Positions 1 through 10,494 are shown, numbered from the stretch's first letter. The stretch: 46,419 nt of DNA from Symbiodinium natans (GCA_905221605.1 CAJNDS010000014.1:400001-446419); one strand, 5' to 3'. The notes: generated by a model not told the origin, from the sequence alone. Numbers and translations are program-made.

Positions 1-23
1 TCCAGCAGCGCAAGGCTCTGCAA

Positions 24-98
24 CCCTAAACCCTAAACCCTAAACCCTAAACCCTAAACCCTAAACCCTAAACCCTAAACCCTAAACCCTAAACCCTC
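24..98 (-). repeat. Telomere-like array, ~10 CCCTAAA
   Basis: Perfect units. The first 23 bases of the window are unique, so this is not demonstrably a chromosome end. Confidence 0.95.
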
Positions 99-478
99 TC
101 TGAGTTACAAGTCTCTCAACTCCAGAATCCTCCTCGGAAGGCGCGCCTCGGGGCCTCAAAAGATTGAGGTCCGAACACTCCCCAAAACTTTAAAAACGTA
201 ATCCAGGATGCCCACACCCCTGAAACCCGAAACCCGAAACCGAAGTCCCTCAACCAAAGCCATGAAGCCCTCAAAGCCCTTGCTTCAGGGCTTGGGACCA
301 ATAAAAAAACAAAACTAAACCCTAAACCCTGAACCCTGAACCCTAAACCCTGAACCCTGAACCCTAAACCCTAAACCCAACGGGCTCCTGAAAGCCCTGC
401 AGCCCTCAAGCCCTATGAGGCCTTAAGGAGGAAGTCCGACACTTTCTCTTTGGAGCCCATCTGAAGGAGCCTCAGAAA
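99..478. other. Unique patch with a small mixed CCCTAAA/CCCTGAA array (315-378)
   Basis: No gene supported; a 61-codon minus frame has no recognisable features. Confidence 0.5.
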
Positions 479-629
479 AGGGTTCAGGGTTCAGGGTTCA
501 GGGTTCAGGGTTCAGGGTTCAGGGTTCAGGGTTCAGGGTTCAGGGTTCAGGGTTCAGGGTTCAGGGTTTAGGGTTTATAGGGTTTAGGGTTTGGGGTTTG
601 GGGTTTAGGGTTTAGGGTTTAGGGTTTAA
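479..629 (+). repeat. TTCAGGG block (~11) followed by TTTAGGG/TTTGGGG
   Basis: A homogeneous TTCAGGG variant block adjoining canonical units. Confidence 0.95.
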
Positions 630-1042
630 GCATCCCCCCCCCCCCTCGCTTTCTTCACGAAATGCGGAGGTGTCCTTGGGAGGATTGAGGATGGGATGAA
701 GGTCTGATAAGGGGTATTATGAAGATATTGTAACGTAGGCATTCGAAGGATATTGCAAGAAAATTCTCAGGCTATTGAAAAACGTGTGGCGTGGAGGTCT
801 TTTTGGGGAAGGATGGAAGGTCTACACGGGGGGTGGGATCTATAGCCTGGGGGGGGGCAGGGGGGAGGTCCGCACCCCAAAACCCCAAACCCTGACATCT
901 ACCCTAGAACCCTAAACCCCAAACCTCAAACCCTACACCCCCCAACCTACTTCTTTACTCTGAGCAGGCCTTTCACCATGTGGGGGAGGGGAGATGGGGA
1001 GGGGGGTTCCCTCAACCCTGAAACCCTAACCCCAGAAACATC
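630..1042. other. Unique patch, C/G-tract rich, with scattered CCCTAAA relics
   Basis: Short open stretch on plus at 750-835 (IRRILQENSQAIEKR), with no splice context strong enough to call. Confidence 0.4.
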
Positions 1043-1096
1043 CCCTCAAGCCTAAATCCCAAACCCTAAACCCTAAACCCCAAACCCTAAACCCTA

Positions 1097-1587
1097 GAAA
1101 CATCCGGCATTGGTACTTGGACTCTCAATGGAAACATAACAGCAGAGCAGCATCAGCTTGGCTGTCAGGGCGGAGTCCTTGACCCGCGGAGCTTTTTGGG
1201 GTTGGGGCCCAGGGACTCCGATAATTACCCCTTAATTAAGGAAGATTCCTTAAAATATACGAGGGTTCCTTACATGGTTTAAGGGATATTCCTTAATTTA
1301 GGGGTATTGGAGTCTCCGGGTAGGGTTTTAGGGAATAGGGCTTAGGGCGTAGGGCTCCGGGCTGAGGAATTGGGGTTTGGGACCGAACAGGTCAGCTCTG
1401 AAACTTCGGGCTTCAGGGTGGAGGGTTCGGGCTTTAGGGTGCCTGTTTAGGGGCTTCAGGGCTTTTGGGGTTGAGGAGGGCTCCTGATGTTTTTGGTTCC
1501 TCGGGATGAGGGGTTAGCTGAAGGGGTTAGCCAGGGCTGAGAGTCCGCTTTTGGGGCGGAGGATTTCGGGCTCAGGGCTGACATGCG
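1097..1587. other. Unique patch containing MITE A copy 1 and degenerate TTAGGG
   Basis: 1100-1195 is open on both strands (minus KDSALTAKLMLLCC); an exon is possible but the strand cannot be decided. Confidence 0.4.
1208..1320. mobile_element. MITE family A, copy 1
   Basis: Imperfect terminal inverted repeats CCCAGGGACTCC ... GGAGTCTCCGGG, AT-rich interior with TTAATTAAGGAA and GGGTTCCTTACATGGTTTAAG. 113 bp, no coding. About 75% similar to 13531-13641. Confidence 0.75.
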
Positions 1588-1664
1588 GTTTAGGGTTTAG
1601 GGCTTAGGGCTTAGGGCTTAGGGCTTAGGGCTTCGGGCTTCGGGCTTCGGGCTTAGGGCTTAGA
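1588..1664 (+). repeat. TTTAGGG grading into CTTAGGG and CTTCGGG
   Basis: Stepwise variant blocks, about 11 units. Confidence 0.9.
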
Positions 1665-1980
1665 AATGCAGGGACGAGGGAGTTCAGGCTTGGGATGTAC
1701 GATTTGTAAACTACGCTCGCATCTCAAGCACGGTGTGCTTGCACCCTCAAATAGCGCAACTCATATGCTCAGCTCTCAAACTTGTGGCCCTATTTTTTGG
1801 ATACCCTGAACAAGAGGGGTCGCCTTACAATAAGGACCCCAAAGGGGATCATCTTTTCGAGAAGTGAGCATATCCTCCTCAGTCACTATAGCTCCGAGCT
1901 TTTGTCGACTCTGATTCAGCGCGCTTGGCATTCCTGAGGCACCTTCTTCATCTCGGCGGCTGTGAAACTGTCGGGACGGG
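1665..1980. other. Unique patch; possible minus exon near 1925-1975
   Basis: Minus reads CGACAG|TTTCACAGCC... (FTAAEMKK) with AAG|GTGCCT after it: a plausible but unsupported micro-exon. Confidence 0.3.
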
Positions 1981-2103
1981 GGTTTAGGGTTTAGGGTTTA
2001 GGGTTTAGGGTTTAGGGTTTAGGGTTTAGGGTTTAGGCTTTAGGGTTTAGGGTTTAGGGTTTAGGGTTTAGGGTTTAGGGTTTAGGGTTTAGGGTTTAGG
2101 GTG
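1981..2103 (+). repeat. Telomere-like array, ~17 TTTAGGG
   Basis: Near-perfect. Confidence 0.96.
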
Positions 2104-2280
2104 ATTAAGGGGGGGGGGGTCTTAGAGGTTGAGGGGCATTACCTGATGCGCAACCTCCCAAAACCTGAACCCATAAACCCTCCTCTCTAAGTTCTCAAAA
2201 ACCTTAAGTAGTACGATCGCATACATCATGCTGGGCAACTGGCTTCTACGGCCTGGTTCTCATTATAGGGTCCTTACGGC

Positions 2281-2400
2281 ACCTTGAGCCCACCTTGAGC
2301 CCCCCTTGAACCCCCCTTGAACCCCCCTTGAACCCCCCTTGAACCCCCCTTGAACCCCTTGAACCCCCCTTGAACCCCCTTGAACCCTCTTTGACCCCTT
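2281..2400 (-). repeat. 11-bp minisatellite (CCCCCCTTGAA)
   Basis: About ten near-identical CCCCCCTTGAA units, with CACCTTGAGCC variants at the left. Unrelated to the telomere heptamer. Confidence 0.85.
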
Positions 2401-2460
2401 GGCCTAAGCCCTGAGAAGCTGAAAGCCCGAAGCCCTGTTCCCTGAAGACCGAACGCACAA

Positions 2461-2555
2461 ACCCCAAACCCCAAACCCTAAACCTTAATTAAACCTAAAC
2501 CCTAAACCCTAAACCTTCAACCTTGAACCCTCAACCCTAAACCCTAAAGCCTAAA
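2461..2555 (-). repeat. Mixed CCCTAAA/CCCCAAA/CCCTCAA array
   Basis: Degenerate, with a TTAATTAA interruption. Confidence 0.85.
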
Positions 2556-3026
2556 CCCCTTCATGTTGACCTCATGTTAATAAACCCCGCCGATCCGAAT
2601 TCTTTAGTTACGGGGTGGTTTATAAATATGAGGCTAACATTACCCATCGGGTCTATGGGGCTTAAAGGGTTTGGCCCTCAACCGCGCCCGTTTTTAAGGC
2701 ATCAGTTGGCCCCTGCTGAGCGATGAGACGTGAGCCGTTCATCAACGATCATTTTAGGGTTTGGGGTTTTATGGTGTAGGGTGTTCAGGGCATTTGGGGT
2801 TTAGGGGTTTAGGGTGTAGGGTTGCTATGTAGATGTTATGTCTTCGTTTGGGGTGCCCTGATGAAAAGGCTCTGTATTGACAACTTGGAGGCCCGACAAC
2901 ATGAGCCATAATCAGAAACCCATATCCTGAAGTTGTCACAACAACTGGTTTGGGGTTCAGAGTCTGGGGTTGCTACCCTCAGTAGGGTTTAGGGTTAGGG
3001 CTTGGACTTGCTTTGTTGTTCGGCTG

Positions 3027-3058
<32 letters not shown>

Positions 3059-3365
3059 GCTTTCGTTGCTGGGCTCCGGGTTTAGGGCTTAAGGGATTTG
3101 ACGATGGCTCCTTTCTCATGTCTGCTGTCAACAGGATACTCCCTGCTCATGTGCTTAGCCAGCATCTTGCCAAGTACCACCCTGAAAACATGGAAAAAAC
3201 GCTATCCCTGAAACCGCTAGAATGCTCCACCTCACTTCCCATGCCCCAAACCACAAAACAGACACTCGAGTCCACAAAAACCCTAAACCAGCCCTGCACC
3301 ACTCTTGGCCATGTTTGTAACATCGCAGTCGACTCTTTGGTTCGCGTTAGGGGTTTGTTACGGTT
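2556..3365. other. Unique stretch with G26 run; possible exon at 3105-3235
   Basis: Minus: pyrimidine tract CGTTTTTTCCATGTTTTCAG then an open frame (GKMLAKHMSREYPVD). Plus is open too (LPAHVLSQHLAKYHPE). One strand is probably coding; I cannot say which. Confidence 0.35.
3034..3059 (+). repeat. 26-base G run
   Basis: Uninterrupted poly-G. Similar runs: 10462-10493 (32), 22209-22230 (22), 26281-26317 (37). Confidence 0.97.
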
Positions 3366-3450
3366 GGCAGTGCATGGTGTAGACCCTAAACCCTAAACCC
3401 TACACCCTAAACCCTCAACCCTAAACCCGGCCCTAAACCCTAAACCCTGA
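3366..3450 (-). repeat. CCCTAAA array with variants
   Basis: About 10 units including CCCTCAA and CCCTGAA. Confidence 0.85.
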
Positions 3451-3590
3451 ACCGCGGCGCCGCTTGGGCTTGGGTGAAGAATGGAGGTGGGGCTCGTGCG
3501 GCTCAGAGAAGGCTTAAGTAAGTAGGCACCTAGTCATCAGCTTAAACTTCGGGGCGGAGCGGGCTTCGGGTGATTCTTCATGGGTTTGGG

Positions 3591-3800
3591 GTTTAGGGTC
3601 TAGGGTTTAGAGTTGCCCAAACCCTAACCCCACCACCAAACAAATATGCAAAGGAGTGAGGGTTTAGGGTTTAGGGTTTAGGGTTGAGGCTTGAGGGTTG
3701 AGGGTTTAGGGTTTCAGTTTAAGGGTAAAGGGTTGTAGGGCTTAGTGTTTAGGGTTTAGCGTTTAGGGTATCTGAAATCTTCAGTGTAGGGTTCAGGGCT
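3591..3800 (+). repeat. Degenerate TTTAGGG/TTGAGGG stretch
   Basis: Interrupted by short unique spacers. Confidence 0.75.
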
Positions 3801-3876
3801 TCGGGGCTTAACCTAGGGGACGACATGTGGCCCAAGCCCTCAATCCAAGCACATTTAAGGATGAGGGCTCTTCTGA

Positions 3877-3967
3877 GTTTAGGGTTTAGGGTATAGGGTT
3901 TAGGGTTTAGGGTTTAGGGTTTAGGGTTTAGGGTTTAGGGTTTAGGGTTTAGGGTTTAGGCTTGAGG
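3877..3967 (+). repeat. Telomere-like array, ~13 TTTAGGG
   Basis: Near-perfect. Confidence 0.95.
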
Positions 3968-4106
3968 GTTTGGGCACAGGCGCTCTGTGCTCTCGCCAAG
4001 ACGCTGGGAACAAGGGAGGCGCAGCCAGGCTCCGTCTCACGCATTTGGGGTAGGGGGGGGGGGGGCCCTGATCACCAGGGCACTTCTTTGGCTTCCCCCT
4101 TGCTTC

Positions 4107-4391
4107 GGGTTGAGGGTTTAGGGTTTAGGGTTTAGGGTTCAGGGTTTAGGGTTCAGGGTTTAGGGCTCCGAAAGATAAAGGGCCTCTAAACCCTAAGCGC
4201 CCATGATTGTCACCCCCTCTCCCCCTGCAGCATTGTGGCACCCTGCTGTTGAGGATGCCCCACGCAAAGGGCTCGGAGTACAGTGGCAGCTTCAACCCTA
4301 AAAGGGATTAGAGGGATTAGAGGGGTTTAGGGTTTAGAGTTTAGTGTTTAGTGTTTAGGGTTTAAGGTTTAGGGTTTAGGGTTTAGGGTTC
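4107..4391 (+). repeat. Two TTTAGGG/TTCAGGG arrays; the second abuts TPE-1
   Basis: 4107-4166 and 4318-4391, with ~150 bp of unique DNA between. Confidence 0.85.
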
Positions 4392-4506
4392 AGCATCTCA
4401 AGTTCGAGAGTTTACTAGGCCAGCAGTGTGTGTAGGCAACGGAAAAAAACCCACCCGCCCAAAGAATCTCATAACATTAAGAAAATAAAAAGTTTTTCTT
4501 AATTTC

Positions 4507-4905
4507 TAGTCCGACGCACCCATGCCGTAACGTCTCACCCCTTCTAAGCACATCGCCCCCCGATAACCAAGACCTGGAATCATGCATTTTCACTGTCACT
4601 CGTAACGTCTCACCCCTTCCAAGCACATCACCCCCCGATAAGCAAGACCTGGAATCATGCATTTTCACTCGTAACGCCTCACCCCTTCCAAGCACATCAC
4701 CCCCCCGATAAGCAAGACCTGGAATCATGCTTGGAAGGGGTGAGATGTTACGAGTGAAAGTGCATGATTCCAGGTCTTGCTTATCGGGGGGTGATGTGCT
4801 TGGATGATGTGCTTGGAAGGGATGAGACGTTACGAATGAAAATACATGATTCCAGGTCTTGCTTATCGGGGGGTGATGTGCTTGGAAGGGGTGAGGCGTT
4901 ACGAC
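4507..4905. repeat. Palindrome of ~70-bp units inside TPE-1
   Basis: Units containing CGTAACGTCTCACCCCTTCC, AAGCACATCACCCCCCGATA and AGCAAGACCTGGAATCATGC run one way to about 4730 and then in reverse complement to about 4905. The two arms could fold into a hairpin with stems of roughly 170 bp. Confidence 0.8.
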
Positions 4906-5026
4906 GGGCCGATCCTGGGGTCACCCAGGGGGGGGGGGTGGGGGGGGGGTGGCGGGGGCCCTAAACCCTACGGTTTAAAAGCCCCTGTCGGTGAAGGCTC
5001 GGTTTTCGTCGGAAAACGAGAGGCCA

Positions 5027-5053
5027 CCCAGAACCGTCGATTTCAGTACTAAA
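5027..5053 (+). repeat. 27-bp dispersed motif, copy in TPE-1
   Basis: CCCAGAACC(GT)CGATTTCAGTACTAAA, directly before the 21-bp array. Matches 20491-20517 at all but two or so positions. Confidence 0.75.
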
Positions 5054-5054
5054 A

Positions 5055-5620
5055 AACGGCCGTTGTACTGGGCAAGGTCGCCGTTTTACTGGGCAAGGTC
5101 GCCGTTTTACTGGGCAAGGTCGATTTTGGTCAAAAAATCGACGGCGACCTTGCCCAGTAAAACGGCGACCTTCGGTCACAAAATCGACCTTGCCCAGTAA
5201 AACGGCGACCTTGCCCAGTAAAACGGCCGTTGTACTGGGCAAGGTCGCCGTTTTACTGGGCAAGGTCGCCGTTTTACTGGGCAAGGTCGCCGTTTTACTG
5301 GGCAAGGTCGATTTTTTGACCAAAATCGACCTTGCCCAGTAAAAACGGCGACCTTGCCCAGTAAAACGGCGACCTTCGGTCACAAAATCGACCTTGCCCA
5401 GTAAAACGGCGACCTTGCCCAGTAAAACGGCGACCTTGCCCAGTAAAACGGCCGTTTTACTGGGCAAGGTCGCCGTTTTACTGGGCAAGGTCGCCGTTTT
5501 ACTAGGCAAGCTGGGCAAGGTCGATTTTGGTCAAAAAATCGACCTTGCCCAGTAAAACGGCGACCTTGCCCAGTAAAACGGCGACCTTGCCCAGTAAAAC
5601 GGCGACCTTGCCCAGTAACT
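5055..5620. repeat. 21-bp minisatellite with repeated orientation switches (TPE-1)
   Basis: The unit core is TTGCCCAGTAAAACGGCGAC, in about six blocks that alternate between the two orientations. Switch points sit at GATTTTGGTCAAAAAATC-like or GGCCGTTTTACTGG-like centres. The array can form several nested hairpins. Confidence 0.85.
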
Positions 5621-5650
5621 CCTTCATTTAAATTATATATGAAAGAGAGG

Positions 5651-5721
5651 TTTAGGGTTTAGGGTTTAGGGTTTAGGGGTTCGGGGTTAGGGTTTAGGGT
5701 TTAGGGTTTAGGGTTTAGGGA
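5651..5721 (+). repeat. TTTAGGG array at the right border of TPE-1
   Basis: About 10 units; the first follows GAGAGG directly. Confidence 0.92.
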
Positions 5722-5816
5722 AACCCCCCAAATCCTTCAACCCCAATCCCTAGACTCCGAAGCTCGAGGGTTTTGGGTTTAGAGCTTGGGGGCATTTATT
5801 ATCCTCCAACCCGCGC

Positions 5817-5880
5817 CTGAGACCATACTCAACGCGCACTCTCCCTGCATCAGCTTGTCCGCTTCGTCCAGAAAACGAAT
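5817..5880 (-). CDS. Candidate exon encoding FLDEADKLMQGE
   Basis: Minus strand: acceptor CATGCTGAG|ATT, 21 codons (IRFLDEADKLMQGECALSMVS) plus one base, then a possible GC donor (TCAG|GCGCGG). LDEADKLM is identical in form to motif II of DEAD-box helicases, but there is no flanking helicase motif to confirm it. The same strand has a protein-like patch at 6020-6130 (GYKCKCELEADLSVAGLRI). Both could be chance. Confidence 0.28.
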
Positions 5881-5950
5881 CTCAGCATGAGCACCGCATA
5901 GCAAGTTGCAAAAGAAGGTTCAGTAAAGTTCAGCACACCGCATAGCGACC

Positions 5951-6025
5951 CCAAAACCCTAAACCCTACACCCTAAACCCTAAACCCTGAACCCTGAACC
6001 CTAAACCCTAAACCCTCAACCCCAC
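5951..6025 (-). repeat. CCCTAAA/CCCTGAA array
   Basis: About 10 units; flanked by three short CACCGCATA direct repeats (5893, 5936, 6016). Confidence 0.9.
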
Positions 6026-6145
6026 CGCATAAGAAGCAGGGTCTCCAGACGTGCCGCTACTCTTCGGGGAGCTATGCGAAGTCCTGCAACTGAGAGGTCG
6101 GCTTCCAGCTCACACTTGCACTTGTAACCTGGTTCAGCTGGGCTG

Positions 6146-6285
6146 AGGGTTTAGGGTTTAGGGTTTAGGGTTTAGGGTTTAGGGTTTAGGGTTTAGGGTT
6201 TAGGGTTTAGGGTTTAGGGTTTAGGGCTTAGGGTTTAGGGTTTAGGGTTTAGGGTTTAGGGTTTTGGGTTTAGGGTAGGGTTAGG
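6146..6285 (+). repeat. TTTAGGG array, ~19 units
   Basis: Near-perfect, passes into a TGTAGGG block. Confidence 0.95.
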
Positions 6286-6376
6286 GTGTAGGGTGTAGGG
6301 TGTAGGGTGTAGGGTGTAGGGTGTAGGGTGTAGGGTGTAGGGTGTAGGGTGTAGGGTGTAGGGTGTAGGGTGTAGG
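6286..6376 (+). repeat. Homogeneous TGTAGGG variant array (~12)
   Basis: A single variant heptamer amplified in tandem, adjoining canonical repeats. Confidence 0.95.
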
Positions 6377-6518
6377 GATGGGGCTGAAGAATTAGGGTTG
6401 AGCTGGGTTGAGGGGTTCGGGCCTTTAGAGTTTGGGCCTTCGTCTTTAGGATCTCATGGTTGCAGAGGTTTAGGATACTTGAGCACAAGGATACACCAGG
6501 TAAGGATCTCTGCCCAAC

Positions 6519-6675
6519 GCTAAACCCTAAACCCTAAACCCCAAGCCCCAACCCCCAAACCCCAAACCCCAAACCCCAATCCCCAAACCCCAAACCCCAA
6601 ACCCCAACCCTAAACCCTAAACCCTAAACCCTAAACCCTAAACCCTAAACCCTAAACCCTAAACCCTAAACCCCA
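6519..6675 (-). repeat. CCCCAAA block between CCCTAAA blocks
   Basis: About 22 units. Confidence 0.93.
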
Positions 6676-6777
6676 CACCTTCCAAACATGGGCACAGGGG
6701 TCCACGGTTTACGGGTCAAAGCCCAGGGCTTCAGGGCTTTGGCGCCCTTCGGACTGAGGGCTTAAGAGTCTCGGGTT

Positions 6778-7110
6778 TAAAGGGTTTAGGGTTTAGGGTT
6801 TAGGGTTTGGGGTTTGGGGTTTGGGGTTTAGGGTTTAGGGTTCAGGGTTTAGGGTTCAGGGTTTAGGGTTTAAAGGATTGAGGGTTTTGAGGTTTGGGGT
6901 TTAAGAGGCTTAGGGTTTGGGGGGGTTGGGGTTTGAAGGGATTTAGGCTTCAGGGTTTCAGGATTTAAGGGCTTAGGAGGTTTCAGGATTTTAGGGTGCT
7001 AGGGTTTCTGTGATTTAGGGGGCTCGAGGGTTTAAGGGCTTTTAGAGGCACAGGGTCGAAGGTTTTGGGTGGGCTCAAAGGTTGAAGGGTTCATGGTTTA
7101 GGCTTTTCGG
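6778..7110 (+). repeat. TTTAGGG array decaying into G-rich degenerate heptamers
   Basis: Regular to ~6872, then TTTAAGGG/TTTCAGGG-like sequence. Confidence 0.75.
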
Positions 7111-7137
7111 CCGTGGCAGACTATCAAGTCCCTAGAC

Positions 7138-7335
7138 CCTAAAACCTAAACCCTAAACCCTAAACCCTAAACCCTAAACCCTAAGACCCTCGCCCCACCC
7201 CCTACATATCCTAAGCCCTGCGACTTCTTGGGGCCCCAACTAGTAAGGAACACATTACGAACCCCAAATCCTAAACCCCTAACCCCTAAACCCGAAACCC
7301 CAAACCCGAAACCCTAAACCCTAAACCTTTAACTC
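7138..7335 (-). repeat. CCCTAAA arrays with a short unique spacer
   Basis: 7138-7187 and 7258-7330. Confidence 0.85.
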
Positions 7336-7452
7336 CAGTATGGTTAGATCTCACAAATCTGGGAGGTCCTACAAATACTGCGGCACACTGATGGTAAGCA
7401 CCTCCCAGGAGGGACCCTGATTAATGCAGAGAACTACCTTGCAATTACCCCA
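7336..7452. other. Unique patch open on both strands
   Basis: Plus: CCAG|TATGG ... CTGATG|GTAAGC would give a 52-nt exon (SGRSYKYCGTL). Minus also has an acceptor-like CTGCATTAATCAG. Unresolved. Confidence 0.3.
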
Positions 7453-7550
7453 CTACCCTAAACCCTAAACCCTAAACCCTAAACCCTAAACCCTTAACCC
7501 TAAACCCTAAACCCCAAACCCCTAGACCCAACCCTAACCCCAAATCCTCA
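7453..7550 (-). repeat. CCCTAAA array
   Basis: About 10 units, then variants. Confidence 0.9.
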
Positions 7551-7622
7551 AGCGTCAGACCGGCCGAGGGGCACTGAACCAGGTGCCACTCCGGGAGGGA
7601 CTTGAATTTGGATTACGCCTTA

Positions 7623-7990
7623 GAGTTTAGGGTTTAGGGTTTAGGGTTTAGGATTTAGGGTTTAGGGTTCAGGGTTTAGGGTTTAGGGTTTAGGGTTTGG
7701 GGTTTGGGCTTGGGGCTTAGGGCTTAGGGCTTAGGGTGTTTAGGCTTCAGGGTTGAGGGGTTGAGGGGTTGAGGGATTGAGGGCTTTAGGGTTGTGAAAT
7801 TTTGGGGGTTTAGGTTTGAGGGCTGCAGGGTTGAGGGCTTCAGGGTTGAGAGCGTTTTAGGGTTTGGGGGTTTAGTGTTTTAGGGTTTCAAGGTTGAGGG
7901 TCTAGGGTTTGGGGCTTTAGGGTTTAGGGTTGAGGGTTGAGGGATTAGGGTTAAGGTTTTTCAGGTTTAGGGTTGAGGGCTCTAGGGTTG
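7623..7990 (+). repeat. TTTAGGG array followed by degenerate TTGAGGG-rich sequence
   Basis: Regular to ~7735. Confidence 0.8.
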
Positions 7991-8448
7991 AGCTGCCTGG
8001 AGTAGCTGATGCACCCCCTAATAGTACAAAAGCCTCAACACTGGCGTATTGAGGCATACCTCTCAGCGCACTTCGGTCGTGCTCGGGGTTTCTTTACACT
8101 TTGGATTGAACGCACCTGAACCAAAAGGCGAGTACCTCAACACTTCATGAAGACATGAAGGCTACTCTCATCCTCCTATCTACCCAAATCCTACGTCCTG
8201 AACTCAACTTTACCCTGTAGCGTTGTGGTTTATAAACCCTAAACCCTAAACCCTACTGTAATCCCTACAGGTGCAATTTATCACCCTCCCCAACCCTGCA
8301 CCCCAAAACCGCTTGGCCCCCAAACTCCCAAAACCCTGAAATCGAAAACTCTCTGCACAGAACCACCTCGCCCCACCCCCCCCTTTCCCTTGCGCCCTGA
8401 ACCCTAAATCCTTCCATCACATTCCTCAACTCTCGGCCCTCAATCCCC
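7991..8448. other. Unique stretch, no gene supported
   Basis: Contains three CCCTAAA units near 8235; frames short and unconvincing. Confidence 0.4.
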
Positions 8449-8508
8449 CTAAACCCTAAACCCTAAACCCTAAACCCTAAACCACTCCCAAGGCCCTAAG
8501 CCACAAAA

Positions 8509-8577
8509 CTCGGGCATGTGGCGGCCGTCCGGCGCCCTCGCCTGCAGCGTGGAGCCCGGGGCAACGCCGTGGGGCAC
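8509..8577 (-). CDS. Candidate exon with the PxGVxPGxxLxVxxPDGR motif
   Basis: Reading minus, CGGCGCAG|GTG opens a frame VPHGVAPGSTLQARAPDGR followed by HMPE. 'P(x)GV(x)PG(x)2L(x)V(x)2PDG' is a repeated motif I know from algal, especially dinoflagellate, proteins. A GC donor could lie after PD, or the exon may run to 8509. No neighbouring exon was assigned; minus-strand patches at 8640-8860 (two CxxC pairs) may belong to the same gene. Confidence 0.42.
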
Positions 8578-8639
8578 CTGCGCCGGAAACCCCCCAAGAG
8601 CTCCGCTAAAGCCCTTGGAGGTTTAGGGTTTAGGGTTGA

Positions 8640-9480
8640 GGGATTCATCCGAACCTTCCGTCATCAAGCACAACCCGCCTTCCGGGCAGGAACATCTGCC
8701 ACATTGCGGTGCCTCTATTCTTCCGGAATCTGAACTTGTGGAACAACTCTCAACACCATGATTGCGAACTCCCGGACGCAGCGGCAGGAAGATGCGTAGC
8801 ATAAATTCGGGCTTAGGATTGTCGCATTTGGGACAACACGAAATCTCGTTCATCAGTGTCTGGAGCAGTCAGCATCGAAAACAGAAGAGGGGATGCCCTG
8901 AACCCTATACCCTGAACCCCTAACCTAAACCTGAAACCCTAAACCTGTTTAGGTCCTTCGGAAGGCGCAAGACATGCACCGCAACACCCGGAGGTCTGAG
9001 ACCTATACTCCAAACCTCCCCACCTAAACCTCAAACCCAAAACCCCAAATCCAGGTTTAGGATTCGCCCAAAACCTCCCCACATCCGTTCCTTCAGCCAA
9101 AGTTGAAGCCGAACCCCCCAAGCCTAATCCCTGAACTTCAGCCAAAACCCGGAGCCTGGGACATTAACCCTAACACATAAACCCAAACCCTCCACCTTGC
9201 ACCGAAAAAGGGGCCCCAAACTAGGCGGTTTGGGGTGTGGGTCTAGGCTAGGGTTTTTGGGCTTGGGCCTTGGGTATACCCGTAATATGAGCTTGCTCGG
9301 GTGTCAGTACCTTTCTTAAACAAGCAGAAGTTGACGTAGAAATATATACCAAACCCTAAGCCCTAAAACCCTAAGCCGCAAACCCTGACCGTAAGGCTCT
9401 GCCCTCAGTTGTCAAGCCGCCTGGATTTGGAGCGTCACCGGCTGTCGCCTTTGTTCGGCCGCCGGGGAGGGAGAGGGTCC
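8640..9480. other. Unique patches with degenerate CCCTAAA; possible exons
   Basis: 8640-8853 is open on minus with CCPKC and CGRC pairs; 9290-9345 minus reads KGTDTRASSYYGYTQ; 9400-9475 plus reads SRLDLERHRLSPLFGRRG after a CCCTCAG acceptor. None has a family match. Confidence 0.3.
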
Positions 9481-9630
9481 CAAACCCTAAGCCCTAAGCC
9501 CTAAACCCGAAACCCTAAACCCTAAACCCTAAACCCCAAACCCTGAACCCTAAACCCTAAACCCTAACCCTAAACCCTAAACCCTAAACCCTAAACCCTA
9601 AACCCTAAACCCTAAACCCTAAACCCTAAA
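9481..9630 (-). repeat. CCCTAAA array, ~20 units
   Basis: Includes CCCTAAG and CCCGAAA variants at the left. Confidence 0.93.
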
Positions 9631-9776
9631 CGCAAAGGTTTAATGGGAGGAGCTCGGTTTACGGAGGGTTCAGGGGCGTGGTCTGCTTGGGAGGGAGGGG
9701 AAGAATTGGAAGGCAGGTTCTTGGCATGGGGAGTGGTTTAGGGTTGAGGGTCGAAGGCTTCGGGTGGTGCGTAGAA

Positions 9777-9905
9777 GGGTTTAGGGTTTAGGGTTTAGGG
9801 TTTAGGGTTTAGGGTTTAGGGTTTAGGGTTTAGGGTTTAGGGTTTAGGGTTTAGGGTTTAGGGTTTAGGGTTTAGGGTTTAGGGTAGGTTTAGGGTTTAG
9901 GGCTT
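9777..9905 (+). repeat. TTTAGGG array, ~18 units
   Basis: Near-perfect. Confidence 0.95.
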
Positions 9906-10194
9906 TGGGCTCAGTTGAGGGCTTTTGGGGCTGACCCGAACTCCCCTTTGGAACCATGAAAAAAATGATTTTGGACACTGCTTGGCTTCGAGCATTACGT
10001 ACAGGGGACAGATCAGACGGCCTATCAGTGGCTATAGAGGGTTCACGACTCTCAAAGCCCTAAAGCCTAAACCCCGAACCCTGAACCCTGGACCCCAAAC
10101 CCGACAGAAACCCAAAGAAACCTTGAACCTTCCAGCCCTCCAAGCCCTAAACCCTGCAAGCCCTGAAATAAGAGCCTTACATCCCCAAGTTTAG
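9906..10194. other. Unique patch open in several frames
   Basis: Three frames are open over 9930-10060, so the coding strand cannot be inferred. Confidence 0.3.
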
Positions 10195-10409
10195 GGGTTT
10201 AAGGGTTTAGGGTTTTAGGGGTGTAGGGTTCAGGGTTTAGGGTTTAGGGTTTAGGGTTTAAGGTTTAGGGTTTAGGGTTTAGGGTTTAGGGTTTAGGGTT
10301 TAGGGTTTAGGGTTTAGGGTTTAGGGTTTAGGGTTTAGGGTTTAGGGTTTAGGGTTTAGGGTTTAGGGGTTTAGGGTTTAGGGTTTAGGGTTTAGGGTTT
10401 AGGGTTTAG
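10195..10409 (+). repeat. TTTAGGG array, ~30 units
   Basis: Directly borders flanking block copy 1. Confidence 0.95.
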
Positions 10410-10461
10410 GGTTTGAGGAGGTGAAAACCTCCCTCTTTCCCTCCTTACCCCCCCAAAACCT

Positions 10462-10494
<33 letters not shown>

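Larger units (their letters stand above)
4389..5650 (+). mobile_element. TPE-1: element nested in a TTTAGGG array, 1262 bp
   Basis: The left end TTCAGCATCTC starts directly after TTTAGGG; the right end GAAAGAGAGG is directly followed by TTTAGGG. The left ~100 bp (ACCCACCCGCCC, then CATAACATTAAGAAAATAAAAAG) is shared with TPE-2 and TPE-3. The interior holds two different palindromic arrays. No coding capacity. TT can be read as a 2-bp flank on both sides (TT|CAGC ... GAGAGG|TT). Boundaries rest on comparison between copies. Confidence 0.72.

Noticed and set aside
24-98. Chromosome-end telomere at the window start
   Set aside because: The array is only ~10 units, preceded by unique bases, and similar arrays occur all along the window in both orientations.
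4507-5620. CRISPR array
   Set aside because: Units are contiguous with no unique spacers, change orientation, and the genome is eukaryotic.
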